54,545 bases of DNA from Clostridia bacterium (GTDB taxonomy: Bacteria > Bacillota > Clostridia > TANB77 > CAG-508), in assembly GCA_900759015.1 (NCBI GenBank), contig CAAEUE010000010.1:1-54545 (forward strand), written 5' to 3'. Positions 42,863 to 52,880 of the stretch are shown one piece after another. The position numbers were made by a program, and so were the translations under genes. The notes under the pieces are model-generated. The model was given only the letters and a program-made list of their open reading frames with translations. It did not search any database and was not told where the DNA came from. Numbering within the stretch: the stretch's first letter is position 1; each line of letters starts with the position of its first letter.

Positions 42863-44373
42863 TATAGTTTATCATAAAAATATGTCATATATGAAAAGAC
42901 TTTTGTACACCAGTTAGGGTCTGTAGAATATCTTGTATTAATTCCTGTAAGTGTTGGACTTGAATAATATCTACCAGTTGTTGTATCTCCGTCTGACATG
43001 GTCATACCTGCTGGGTTTAAATATGCTTTGGCTAGTATTTTTGCTACAAATTCTATACCTTCTGCATATGTATCAAATGTATAAGCAGAATTGTAAGCAT
43101 CATTATCATAAGCACCATAACCAAATAAGTTTCTCTTATCTAATGATATTGCTGATGTTCCCCAACCACTTTCATGAATTGCCATAGCGACTAATAAAAG
43201 ACCATTAACATTATATTTTTGCTCTGCATTATAAAATGCTTCTGCATTACTATATATTACTTTATTTACATCTCTTGGTTCATTTGCCAATATACGTTTA
43301 TAGTCATCTAAAGATAAACCACTCTTAATATTTAATGCCATATTAAAGTTTAATTTAGATACAATTCTTTGTACTTTATTTTGTGCAACTATTCCTGGAG
43401 TTGTAGATTGTGATGTTAATGATGATGCTGGAACATATCCTTCTTTACCATCAAAGGAAATTTTACACCAATCTCCAGCAACTTCTAGTAAGATAACATC
43501 CATATATCTTGTTATTTTGCATATTTCACTACCATTATTAATTGCATCCATTAAAGATACTGTAGATAAAACATACATTGTATCTCCTAAATGTACATTA
43601 TAATTTACTAAGAAATCAGAAGTACCAACTTCGACGATTTCTTCTATAGGAGCTCTTAAAATATCTATACTAGATGTAGATTCATCAATTAAATCTTGCC
43701 CTTCATAGGTTCTAATAATATTTACACGCTCTAATCCTACAACTCCTGATTGTTTAACTACTTTTTCGTCTTTAGGTAAAGAATTATTTTGTATGTATTT
43801 TGTAGAATAAGGAATTTCTTTATCTCTATAAGTTTTTTCTTTTGTTTTAGTAGTATTTGTGTTATCTATAAGTATTTGACTTATATTAAATGGATTTGTA
43901 TTTTTTTCATAAGTATTAAAATCTCCATAAGGGTTTTCTGTCTTATTCTTATTAGAAATATATGAAACAATAAATATAATTAATGCAATTATAATTATTA
44001 AATATACAATTGATAGTATAATAAATTGCCTAAATTTCTTTTTGTTACTTCTTAAAGTATCTAATTTATACTTAAAATTTCCACTAAAGTTAGATTTTTT
44101 TACTTTAATTTTAGGTTCTTTATTTTTTATCTTTTTAGCTTTTGGAATTTTTTTACTTTTGGAAATTTTCGATTTTTTATTTTTTTGATGTATAGATTTT
44201 CCATTAGGTGCAGAATTATTTGAATTATAATTAGATTGTGATGTTTCTTGTTTTACTTCTGAACCTTTTTCTTGTTCCTTTTTTAATTGCATGCTATTGT
44301 TTCTAGCTTTCTTTAATTCTGCAAAAGCATCAGATAAATTTCTCTGATTATTATCTTTTGTATTATCTTGCAT
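42862..44373 (-). CDS. Membrane-anchored SH3-glucosaminidase (peptidoglycan hydrolase)
   Basis: A 503-residue protein. A long, very basic cytoplasmic head (about 1-115, KKSKISKSKKIPKAKKIKN) precedes one membrane helix (about 118-140). Outside lie an SH3-like domain (about 250-320, GDWCKISFDGKEGYVPASSL) and a glucosaminidase domain (about 370-503) with the catalytic Glu in AIHESGWG. The family cuts between GlcNAc and MurNAc in peptidoglycan. The large cytoplasmic basic head is unusual for a hydrolase. The SD is AAGGTGATAAAA just before ATG, with TATAAT-like boxes upstream. Confidence 0.88.
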   Translation of the reverse strand: MQDNTKDNNQRNLSDAFAELKKARNNSMQLKKEQEKGSEVKQETSQSNYNSNNSAPNGKSIHQKNKKSKISKSKKIPKAKKIKNKEPKIKVKKSNFSGNFKYKLDTLRSNKKKFRQFIILSIVYLIIIIALIIFIVSYISNKNKTENPYGDFNTYEKNTNPFNISQILIDNTNTTKTKEKTYRDKEIPYSTKYIQNNSLPKDEKVVKQSGVVGLERVNIIRTYEGQDLIDESTSSIDILRAPIEEIVEVGTSDFLVNYNVHLGDTMYVLSTVSLMDAINNGSEICKITRYMDVILLEVAGDWCKISFDGKEGYVPASSLTSQSTTPGIVAQNKVQRIVSKLNFNMALNIKSGLSLDDYKRILANEPRDVNKVIYSNAEAFYNAEQKYNVNGLLLVAMAIHESGWGTSAISLDKRNLFGYGAYDNDAYNSAYTFDTYAEGIEFVAKILAKAYLNPAGMTMSDGDTTTGRYYSSPTLTGINTRYSTDPNWCTKVFSYMTYFYDKL

Positions 44374-45003
44374 TTTTTTATCACCTTAAATTATAAAATT
44401 ATTGGCTATGCCAATTATACTTGTGGAAAGAAAATTAAAAATTTCGACCACAATCTACTTTTTTTGTAGTATAACATATGAAATATAAAATTACAAATTA
44501 AATTATGGTATAAATGGAAGATTATGTTTTACGATTTTTATTAAAAAAAGATAAAGTTAAATAAAGAAACATATTTTATGGCAAAAAATTAAAAGTTTCT
44601 TGATTTTGCAAATAAAGTACAATAAATCTACTAGTTGTAGATATAAAAAATGTGAGTCGCAACCCTGCTTGCGAGATATAAATGTGTAGGTGAAAAATGA
44701 TAATTCTTAAAAGACGAGTTTTTTGAAATATTTAAATACTATAATTTGATGGAAAACAAAGACAGAAGAACAAAAACACAGTGTGATTTTTAATATGATG
44801 AACAAATAATTTGCTTTGTTCCTAAAATAAAGATGTTAAAATTTCAATGAAAGAGGAAAATAATAGCTTATTCTAGACAAGTAATTAATATGATTAAAAG
44901 AGGAATAATATGACATAATTGAAACGGAAAAGAAGTTGCTAGAAGAGTTAAACTAAAATATTTGCCTTCACAGAAAAAAAGTGTATAAATTTACCATAAT
45001 TTA
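44374..45003. other. Gene-free stretch, possibly decayed coding DNA
   Basis: No intact gene is visible over about 630 bases. The left end is the promoter region of the glucosaminidase gene. Two adjacent hairpins lie at 44626-44642 (ATCTAC/GTAGAT) and 44657-44674 (TCGCAA/TTGCGA). Several very short frames with coding-like flavour but early stops (for example ETEKKLLEEL before a stop near 44957) suggest a decayed gene. Confidence 0.4.
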
Positions 45004-45033
45004 TTGACAAAACATTGTGATTTATGCTATGAT
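45004..45033 (+). promoter_or_regulatory. Promoter of rpoBC
   Basis: TTGACA (45004-45009) and TATGAT (45028-45033) are 18 bases apart, giving a leader of about 300 bases before rpoB. Confidence 0.75.
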
Positions 45034-45107
45034 ACAAAAGGTATTTTAAACGCTGAAAAGGTGGTAAAAATAATTAAAATATTTAGAAAAAAGTAATTTT
45101 AAAAAAC

Positions 45108-45161
45108 AAGGTAGGTTGGCAAAAGATAAAAAAATAGATAATTGCCAGCATGCCTTTTTGT
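45108..45161 (+). promoter_or_regulatory. Attenuator-like hairpin in the rpoB leader
   Basis: Positions 45108-45122 pair with 45142-45156 (14 of 15 positions including two G-U pairs), followed directly by TTTTG. This has the form of an intrinsic terminator inside the rpoB leader. The remaining leader to 45330 holds no gene. Confidence 0.65.
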
Positions 45162-45341
45162 TGCCTAAAAACGGTTATATTAGTTGGAAAGAGGAATTGA
45201 TTTAAAAGGATATATTAATTGAAAAATTTATAAAGCAGGAATTTGGAAATTAATATAAAATTTTAGATGCAAGAGGGACTTTTCAATGTTCATATACAAT
45301 TTTTTTCAAACTGCTTATATTTTGTTTTAGAGGTGATTTAG

Positions 45342-48300
45342 TTGTTAAAAGAAATTAAGCATGAAAAAAGCTCAAGAAAAGACTTTGCAAAAGTTGGAGA
45401 CTTTATAGAAATGCCTAACTTAATTAAGGTGCAAAGAGATTCTTATGAGTGGTTTGTCGAGGAAGGATTAGGAGAAGTCTTAAAAGATATTTCACCAATC
45501 ATCGACTATTCAGGAAACTTAGTTCTAGAATTTTTCGATTATTACATGGAGGAAAAAACAAAATATTCTTTAGAAGAAGCTAAAGAAAGAGATGCTACAT
45601 ATTCTACACGTTTACATGTAAAAGTAAGATTAATAAATCGTGAAACAGGAGAAATTAAAGAACAAGAAATCTATTTAGGAGATTTCCCTTTAATGACAGA
45701 TAGTGGAACATTTATTATTAATGGTGCAGAAAGAGTTGTAGTAAGCCAATTAGTTCGTTCACCAGGATGTTATTATGACTTTACCTATGACAAAACAGGT
45801 AAAAAATTATTTACATCAACAGTAATGCCAATAAGAGGTGCATGGATAGAATATGAAACAGATAGTAATGATGTATTCTATGCTCGTGTAGATAGAACTA
45901 GAAAAATTCCAGTAACAACATTATTAAGAGCTTTAGGATTAGCAACAGATGAACAAATACTTGATTTCTTTGGAAATGAAGAAAAATTAAGAGTAACATT
46001 AGAAAAAGACCCAATAAAAACTCAAGATGAAGCATTAATCGAAATCTACAAAAAATTAAGACCAGGAGAACTTCCAACAGTAGATGCTGCTAGAAACTTA
46101 TTTAATGGATTATTCTTTGATGCAAGAAGATATGATTTAGCAAAAGTAGGAAGATATAAATATAATAAAAAATTAAGTTTAGCAACAAGAATCGAAGGAA
46201 AAATTGCACATACAGATATAGTAAATCCAGAGACAGGAGAAGTATTTGTAGAAGCAGGAGAAGTTATATCAAAAGATGTAGCTGAAGAAATCCAAAATTC
46301 TGGTATAAATGTTGTAGAAGTAAGAGTAGAAGATAAACCAGTAAAAATAATAGGAAATGGAACTGTAAATATTCATAATTTTGTAACAAATGTAGATATT
46401 TCAGACTTACATTTCAAAGAAATGGTAAATTATGAAGTATTAAAAAGTATATTAGACAATACAGAAGAAAAGGATTTACATCATGCATTAGAACAAAGAT
46501 ATGAAGAATTAGTTCCAAAACATGTTACAACAGAAGATATATTAGCATCTATTAACTATTTATTAAACTTAGATCATAAATTAGGAGAAATAGATGATAT
46601 AGATCATTTAGGAAATAGACGTATACGTTGTGTTGGTGAATTATTACAAAACCAATTTAGAATTGGTTTAACAAGATTAGAAAGAGTTGTTCGTGAAAGA
46701 ATGACAATTCAAGACTTAGATGTAGTAACACCACAAACATTAATTAATACAAAACCAATAACATCAGCAATAAGAGAATTCTTCGGTAGTTCACAATTAT
46801 CACAATTTATGGATCAAACAAACCCATTATCAGAACTAACACATAAAAGAAGAATTTCTGCATTAGGACCAGGAGGTCTTTCAAGAGAAAGAGCAGGTTT
46901 CGAGGTTCGTGATATTCACTATACACACTATGGTAGACTATGTCCAATAGAGTCACCAGAAGGACCAAACATAGGTCTTATATCTGCACTTTCATCATTT
47001 GCACAAATAAATGAATATGGATTTATAGAAACACCATACAGATTAGTAGATCCAGAAACACATGCAGTTACAGATAAAGTTGAATACATGAGTGCTGATG
47101 TAGAAGATGGTAACTATATTGCAGAAGCTGAAGAGCCATTAAACGAAGATGGAACATTTGTAAATAAGAGGGTTAAAGTTAGATATAGAAACGATATTAT
47201 AGAAGTTGACAAAGAAATGGTAACAGGAATGGATGTTTCACCAAAACAATTAGTTTCAATTGGTGCAGCCATGATACCATTCTTAGAGCATGATGATGCA
47301 AAACGTGCGCTTATGGGTGCAAACATGCAACGTCAAGCAGTTCCATTAATTATGCCAGAGGCTCCAATAGTTGGAACAGGTATGGAATACAGAGCAGCAA
47401 AAGACTCTGGAATATTAATTCTAGCAGAAGATGATGGTGTAATTCAAAAAGTTACAGGTGAAGCAATAACAGTTAAATACAATAATGGAACAACAAAAAC
47501 ACATAAATTAAATAAATTTAAAAGAACAAATGGTGGTACATGTATCAACCAAAGACCAATAGTAGTTAAAGGTGAAAAAGTTAAAAAAGGTGATGCAATA
47601 GCAGACGGACCAGCTACTAAAAATGGTGAAATGGCATTAGGAAGAAACGTATTAGTAGCATTCTCTACATGGGAAGGTTATAACTACGAAGATGCTATAC
47701 TTTTAAATGAAAGATTAGTAAAAGAAGACGTATTTACATCAATTCATATAGAAGAATATGATTGCGAATGTCGTGATACAAAATTAGGACCAGAAGAAAT
47801 AACAAGAGATATACCAAATGTTGGTGAAGATAGTTTAAAAGACTTAGACGAAAATGGTATTATCAGAATTGGTGCAGAAGTAAGACCAGGAGATATATTA
47901 GTTGGTAAAGTTACTCCAAAGGGAGAAACAGAACTAACAGCAGAAGAAAGATTACTTCGTGCAATCTTTGGTGAAAAAGCTCGTGAAGTAAGAGATACAT
48001 CACTTAAAGTACCACATGGTGAAGCTGGAACAATTGTAGATGTAAAAATATTTACAAGAGATAATTCAGATGAATTAGGACCAGGTGTAAACCAAATAAT
48101 AAGATGTTATATAGCAACAAAGAGAAAAATATCAGTTGGTGATAAAATGGCTGGACGTCATGGTAATAAAGGTACAATTTCTAGGATATTACCAGAAGAA
48201 GACATGCCATTTATGCCAGATGGTACACCAGTAGATATCCTATTAAACCCATTAGGTGTTCCTTCTCGTATGAACTTAGGTCAAGTTTTAGAGGTACACT

Positions 48301-49073
48301 TAGGATTAGCAGCAAAAGAATTAGGATGGAATGTTGCAACACCAGTTTTTGATGGTGCAACATCAGAAGAAATAGAAGAATTATTAGTTAAATCAGGAAA
48401 TACTCCAGATGGAAAGACAATTCTTTATGATGGTAGAACAGGTGATCCATTTGCTGAACCAATTACAGTAGGAGTTATGTACATGCTTAAATTACATCAC
48501 TTAGTAGATGATAAAATACATGCTCGTTCAACAGGACCATATTCTTTAGTTACACAACAACCATTAGGAGGTAAAGCTCAATTCGGTGGACAACGTTTCG
48601 GAGAAATGGAAGTTTGGGCACTAGAAGCTTATGGTGCAGCTCATACATTACAAGAAATGTTAACAGTTAAATCTGATGATGTAGTAGGAAGAGTTAAAAC
48701 TTATGAAGCAATTGTTAAAGGAGAAAATATTCCAGAACCAGGAATTCCAGAAACATTCAAAGTATTAATAAAAGAACTACAATCATTAGGATTAGACATT
48801 AGATTATATACAAAAGATGATAAAGAAATTGAATTAAAAGAAGACATCGATGAAGGAATAGACTATAACGAAGCAAAGAAAAAAGAAGATTTAGTCTTAA
48901 ATGAAAATGAGATAGAAAGTTCATATATAGAAGCAGATGATGACGATATAGATATGAACAAAGAAGAAGATAGTGATGAACTATTTCAAAATGATGAACT
49001 TTTAGATGATGAAGGCCTATATGGTAGTGACTTAGCAAAAGATAATCTTGATGATGATGAAGATTTAGATTAA
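45342..49073 (+). CDS. rpoB: RNA polymerase beta subunit
   Basis: A 1243-residue beta subunit with the full set of conserved blocks: PNLIKVQRDSYEWF, VSQLVRSPGCYYD, the rifampicin region FFGSSQLSQFMDQTNPLSE and THKRRISALGPGG, GRLCPIESPEGPNIGL, and GDKMAGRHGNKG. The rifampicin-site residues equivalent to E. coli D516, H526 and S531 are wild type. The start is TTG, fixed by AGAGGTGATTTAG just upstream. The last 60 residues are a very acidic tail (Asp/Glu-rich). The usual rplJ-rplL genes are not upstream. Confidence 0.98.
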   Translation: MLKEIKHEKSSRKDFAKVGDFIEMPNLIKVQRDSYEWFVEEGLGEVLKDISPIIDYSGNLVLEFFDYYMEEKTKYSLEEAKERDATYSTRLHVKVRLINRETGEIKEQEIYLGDFPLMTDSGTFIINGAERVVVSQLVRSPGCYYDFTYDKTGKKLFTSTVMPIRGAWIEYETDSNDVFYARVDRTRKIPVTTLLRALGLATDEQILDFFGNEEKLRVTLEKDPIKTQDEALIEIYKKLRPGELPTVDAARNLFNGLFFDARRYDLAKVGRYKYNKKLSLATRIEGKIAHTDIVNPETGEVFVEAGEVISKDVAEEIQNSGINVVEVRVEDKPVKIIGNGTVNIHNFVTNVDISDLHFKEMVNYEVLKSILDNTEEKDLHHALEQRYEELVPKHVTTEDILASINYLLNLDHKLGEIDDIDHLGNRRIRCVGELLQNQFRIGLTRLERVVRERMTIQDLDVVTPQTLINTKPITSAIREFFGSSQLSQFMDQTNPLSELTHKRRISALGPGGLSRERAGFEVRDIHYTHYGRLCPIESPEGPNIGLISALSSFAQINEYGFIETPYRLVDPETHAVTDKVEYMSADVEDGNYIAEAEEPLNEDGTFVNKRVKVRYRNDIIEVDKEMVTGMDVSPKQLVSIGAAMIPFLEHDDAKRALMGANMQRQAVPLIMPEAPIVGTGMEYRAAKDSGILILAEDDGVIQKVTGEAITVKYNNGTTKTHKLNKFKRTNGGTCINQRPIVVKGEKVKKGDAIADGPATKNGEMALGRNVLVAFSTWEGYNYEDAILLNERLVKEDVFTSIHIEEYDCECRDTKLGPEEITRDIPNVGEDSLKDLDENGIIRIGAEVRPGDILVGKVTPKGETELTAEERLLRAIFGEKAREVRDTSLKVPHGEAGTIVDVKIFTRDNSDELGPGVNQIIRCYIATKRKISVGDKMAGRHGNKGTISRILPEEDMPFMPDGTPVDILLNPLGVPSRMNLGQVLEVHLGLAAKELGWNVATPVFDGATSEEIEELLVKSGNTPDGKTILYDGRTGDPFAEPITVGVMYMLKLHHLVDDKIHARSTGPYSLVTQQPLGGKAQFGGQRFGEMEVWALEAYGAAHTLQEMLTVKSDDVVGRVKTYEAIVKGENIPEPGIPETFKVLIKELQSLGLDIRLYTKDDKEIELKEDIDEGIDYNEAKKKEDLVLNENEIESSYIEADDDDIDMNKEEDSDELFQNDELLDDEGLYGSDLAKDNLDDDEDLD

Positions 49074-49083
49074 AAATAAATTG

Positions 49084-49122
49084 CTGCCTAAATATATATT
49101 TAGGCAGGGCAATTAAATAATT
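49084..49122 (+). other. Stable hairpin between rpoB and rpoC
   Basis: GCCTAAATA pairs with TATTTAGGC, extended by AATTGC/GCAATT with a small bulge. No T run follows, so it looks like an RNA processing or stability stem rather than a terminator. Confidence 0.7.
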
Positions 49123-49163
49123 AGTTTTGCGAAAACTAAAAAATAAAGTCAAGGGGGCAAGAA

Positions 49164-52100
49164 ATGGACGAGTTAGAAGTCTTTGATAAAATAAAAATTG
49201 GTTTAGCTTCTGATGAAAAAATAAGAGAATGGTCAAAAGGTGAAGTTAAAAAACCAGAAACTATAAACTACAGAACATTAAAACCAGAAAAAGATGGTCT
49301 ATTCTGCGAAAGAATATTTGGACCAACAAAAGACTGGGAATGTCATTGTGGTAAATATAAAAGAGTTAGATATAAAGGAATCGTTTGTGATAGATGTGGT
49401 GTAGAAGTTACAAAATCAAAAGTAAGACGTGAAAGAATGGGACATATCGAACTTGCAGCACCAATCGCACATATTTGGTTCTTTAAGGGAATACCTAGCA
49501 GAATAGCATTAATGTTAGATGTTTCTCCAAGAAACCTAGAAAGAGTTATATATTTTGCATCATATATAGTTACAGATAAAGGAACATCAGGTTTAATGGA
49601 AGCACAAGTTTTAAATGAAAGAGAATATCATGAAGCAGTAGAAAAATATGGAAAAGATTCATTTAAAGCAGAAATGGGTGCTGGAGCATTAAGAAAATTA
49701 CTAGAAAAAATAGATCTAGAGAAATTATCTGCTAGCTTAAAGAAAGAAATTTCTAAAGCAAGTGAGCAAAAGAAAGTTAAATTAGTTAAGAGACTAGATA
49801 CAGTAGAAGCATTTAGATTATCTGGAAACAGACCAGAATGGATGGTTATGAATGTTGTACCTGTAATTCCACCAGATTTAAGACCAATGGTTCAATTAGA
49901 TGGTGGTAGATTTGCAACATCAGATTTAAATGATTTATATAGAAGAGTTATAAATAGAAATAACAGATTAAAAAGATTATTAGAATTAGGTGCACCAGAA
50001 ATAATTGTAAGAAACGAAAAAAGAATGTTACAAGAATCTGTAGATGCATTAATAGATAATGGAAGACGTGGTAGACCAGTAACAGGAGCTGGTAATAGAC
50101 CATTAAAATCATTATCAGACTTATTAAAAGGAAAACAAGGTAGATTCCGTCAAAACTTACTAGGAAAAAGAGTTGACTACTCTGGACGTTCAGTTATCGT
50201 TGTAGGTCCAGAACTTAAGATATACCAATGTGGTCTTCCAAAAGAAATGGCTGTAGAATTATTCAAACCATTTGTTATGAAAGAATTAGTAGGAAGAGGA
50301 ATTGCACATAATATTAAAAATGCAAAAAGAATGGTAGAAAAATTAAGTCCAGAAGTATGGGAAATATTAGAGGATGTTATAAAAGATCATCCTGTAATGT
50401 TAAACCGTGCTCCTACATTACACAGACTTGGTATTCAAGCATTTGAGCCTGTTTTAGTAGAAGGTAGAGCAATAAAATTACACCCATTAGTTTGTACACC
50501 ATTCAATGCTGACTTCGATGGTGACCAAATGGCTATTCACTTACCATTATCACCAGAAGCTCAAGCAGAAGCAAGATTCTTAATGTTATCTGTAAACAAC
50601 TTATTAAAACCACAAGATGGTAAACCAGTTACAGTACCAACACTAGATATGGTTCTTGGAAGTTATTACCTAACAATGGCCTTAGATGGTGAAAAAGGTG
50701 AAGGTATGTACTTTAAAGATAAAGATGAAGCTATAATGGCTTACGAAAATCATGATGTTGGAATACATGCAAAAGTATATGTAAGATTTAGCAAAGAAGT
50801 AGATGGAGAAATAAAAACAAAGAAAGTACAAACAACAGTAGGAAGAATTATTTATAATGAAGGAATTCCACAAGATTTAGGGTATGTAGATAGAACAGAT
50901 CCAGAACATGAATTCGATTTAGAAATAAACTTCCCAGTTATAAAGAAAAACTTAGGAGATATAGTAAATAGATGTATTAATGTACATGGTTTATCTAAAT
51001 CTGCAGAAGTTTTAGATTATATTAAAGCAACTGGATTTAAATATTCTACACTTGCAGGTGTTACATTCTCTGCAGCAGATGTTAAGGTTCCAGCTGCAAA
51101 AGCTGATATATTAGCAAAAGCTGAAGATCAAGTAGAACAAATAAGAAAACAATTTAAACGTGGTTTAATAACAGACGAAGAAAGATATAATGCTGTTATT
51201 AATGTATGGGATAAAGCAACAAATGAAGTTACAGAAGCCATGAAAGAAAACTTTGATGACTTAAACCCAATATTCATGATGGTTCAATCAGGAGCCCGTG
51301 GTAACATGAACCAATTAAGACAAATCGCTGGTATGAGAGGTCTTATGGCAAGTACTACAGGTAGAGCAGTTGAAATTCCTATTAAATCATCATTCGCAGA
51401 AGGACTAGATGCTTTAGAGTACTTCATTTCTGCACATGGTGCTAGAAAAGGACTTTCTGATACAGCTTTAAGAACAGCTGATTCTGGTTACTTAACAAGA
51501 AGATTAGTTGATGTATCTCAAGACATTATCGTAAGAGAAGAAGACTGTGGAAGCCATGACGGAATTGTTTTATGTGACATAAAAGAAGGAAATCAAATAA
51601 TCGAAACTTTAAGAGAAAGATTATTAGGAAGATTTGTTATAGAAGACTTAAAAGATCCTAAGACAGGAGAAATTTTAGTAGATACTAATACAATGATAAC
51701 AGATGCAATAGCAGACAAAATAGTAGCTGCTGGAATCGAAAAAGTTAAAGTACGTTCTGTTCTAGGATGTAGATCAAAACAAGGTGTATGTCGTAAATGC
51801 TATGGTATGGGATTAGCAAGAAAAGACTTAGTAAATATAGGAGAAGCAGTAGGTGTTATTGCAGCACAATCAATTGGTGAACCTGGTACACAGCTTACTA
51901 TGAGAACTATCCACTCTGGTGGTGTTGCAGGTGTTGCAGATATTACACAAGGTCTTCCTAGAGTTGAAGAGCTATTCGAAGCTAGAAAACCAAAGGGACT
52001 TGCAATTATGGCAGAAATCTCTGGTAAAGTTAAAATAGTAGAAGACAAGAAAAAGAAAGAAGTTGTTATTACTTCTAAAGATGATTCTAAAACTTATACA

Positions 52101-52697
52101 ATACCATTTGGTGCAAAACTAAAAGTTATGGATGGGGACGAAATAGAAGCCGGAGACCCAATAACTACAGGTTCATTAAATCCAAATGATATACTAAAAG
52201 TAAAAGGAGCAGAGGGAGTATATACTTACCTTGTACAAGAAGTACAAAAAGTTTATAGAAACCAAGGTGTTGATATAAACGATAAACATATCGAAGTTAT
52301 AGGAAGACAAATGATTAAGAAAGTTAGAATCGAAGATAATGGAGATACAGATTTATTCCCAGGTTCTTTAGTAAATGTATATGATTTAGAAGAAGTAAAC
52401 GAAAAAGCAATAGCAGAAGGAAAGAGACCTGCAACAGCAAAACGTGTATTACTAGGAATAACAAAAGCATCATTAGCTACAGAAAGTTTCTTATCTGCTG
52501 CATCATTCCAAGAAACAACAAGAGTATTAACAGAAGCAGCAATAAAAGGTAAGACAGATGAGCTTATGGGATTAAAAGAAAATGTTATGATAGGTAAATT
52601 AATACCAGCTGGTACAGGAATGGATAGATACAAAAATCTAAAAATTCATGTAGAAGGTCAAGACGAAGAAGAACAAAAAGAAGAGCAAAATGCTTAA
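49164..52697 (+). CDS. rpoC: RNA polymerase beta' subunit
   Basis: A 1177-residue beta' subunit. The N-terminal zinc site reads CHCGKYKRVRYKGIVCDRCG and the catalytic Mg site reads NADFDGDQMA. The second zinc site includes CRSKQGVCRKCYG, and the bridge and trigger regions (LMASTTGRAVEIP, TRRLVDVSQD) are present. The C-terminus is a short acidic/Gln-rich tail. It begins 90 bases after rpoB with AAGGGGGCAAG as SD. The following gene is an adhesin, not rpsL-rpsG-fusA. Confidence 0.98.
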   Translation: MDELEVFDKIKIGLASDEKIREWSKGEVKKPETINYRTLKPEKDGLFCERIFGPTKDWECHCGKYKRVRYKGIVCDRCGVEVTKSKVRRERMGHIELAAPIAHIWFFKGIPSRIALMLDVSPRNLERVIYFASYIVTDKGTSGLMEAQVLNEREYHEAVEKYGKDSFKAEMGAGALRKLLEKIDLEKLSASLKKEISKASEQKKVKLVKRLDTVEAFRLSGNRPEWMVMNVVPVIPPDLRPMVQLDGGRFATSDLNDLYRRVINRNNRLKRLLELGAPEIIVRNEKRMLQESVDALIDNGRRGRPVTGAGNRPLKSLSDLLKGKQGRFRQNLLGKRVDYSGRSVIVVGPELKIYQCGLPKEMAVELFKPFVMKELVGRGIAHNIKNAKRMVEKLSPEVWEILEDVIKDHPVMLNRAPTLHRLGIQAFEPVLVEGRAIKLHPLVCTPFNADFDGDQMAIHLPLSPEAQAEARFLMLSVNNLLKPQDGKPVTVPTLDMVLGSYYLTMALDGEKGEGMYFKDKDEAIMAYENHDVGIHAKVYVRFSKEVDGEIKTKKVQTTVGRIIYNEGIPQDLGYVDRTDPEHEFDLEINFPVIKKNLGDIVNRCINVHGLSKSAEVLDYIKATGFKYSTLAGVTFSAADVKVPAAKADILAKAEDQVEQIRKQFKRGLITDEERYNAVINVWDKATNEVTEAMKENFDDLNPIFMMVQSGARGNMNQLRQIAGMRGLMASTTGRAVEIPIKSSFAEGLDALEYFISAHGARKGLSDTALRTADSGYLTRRLVDVSQDIIVREEDCGSHDGIVLCDIKEGNQIIETLRERLLGRFVIEDLKDPKTGEILVDTNTMITDAIADKIVAAGIEKVKVRSVLGCRSKQGVCRKCYGMGLARKDLVNIGEAVGVIAAQSIGEPGTQLTMRTIHSGGVAGVADITQGLPRVEELFEARKPKGLAIMAEISGKVKIVEDKKKKEVVITSKDDSKTYTIPFGAKLKVMDGDEIEAGDPITTGSLNPNDILKVKGAEGVYTYLVQEVQKVYRNQGVDINDKHIEVIGRQMIKKVRIEDNGDTDLFPGSLVNVYDLEEVNEKAIAEGKRPATAKRVLLGITKASLATESFLSAASFQETTRVLTEAAIKGKTDELMGLKENVMIGKLIPAGTGMDRYKNLKIHVEGQDEEEQKEEQNA

Positions 52698-52705
52698 TAA
52701 ATATA

Positions 52706-52740
52706 TAGGGAGAGCTTATAAGTTCTCTCTATTTTTTGTT
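52706..52740 (+). terminator. Terminator after rpoC
   Basis: TATAGGGAGAGCTT pairs with AAGTTCTCTCTATT, with small mismatches, and then a T run. Confidence 0.75.
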
Positions 52741-52880
52741 ACATAAATGTAAAAAAAACCAATATGATTAAGCCGTAAGTATTAAAAAAATAGGAAGATA
52801 TTAGCATAAAATGTAATTGACTAAATGATATAAAACGAGTTATAATATATGCTAGAAAAAATAGAAGGAATTGATGTTGT

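Noticed and set aside
44624..44642. CRISPR array
   Set aside because: Only one repeat-like hairpin is present and no second copy, regular spacing or cas gene was seen; kept only as a low-level finding.
45304..45341. rplL or other ribosomal gene directly upstream of rpoB
   Set aside because: No frame resembling L7/L12 or L10 is present in the region between the glucosaminidase gene and rpoB.
48799..49236. Minus-strand open frame across the rpoB-rpoC junction
   Set aside because: It is antisense to the acidic rpoB tail and the start of rpoC; its leucine/histidine-rich product is a by-product of GAT/GAA codons read backwards.
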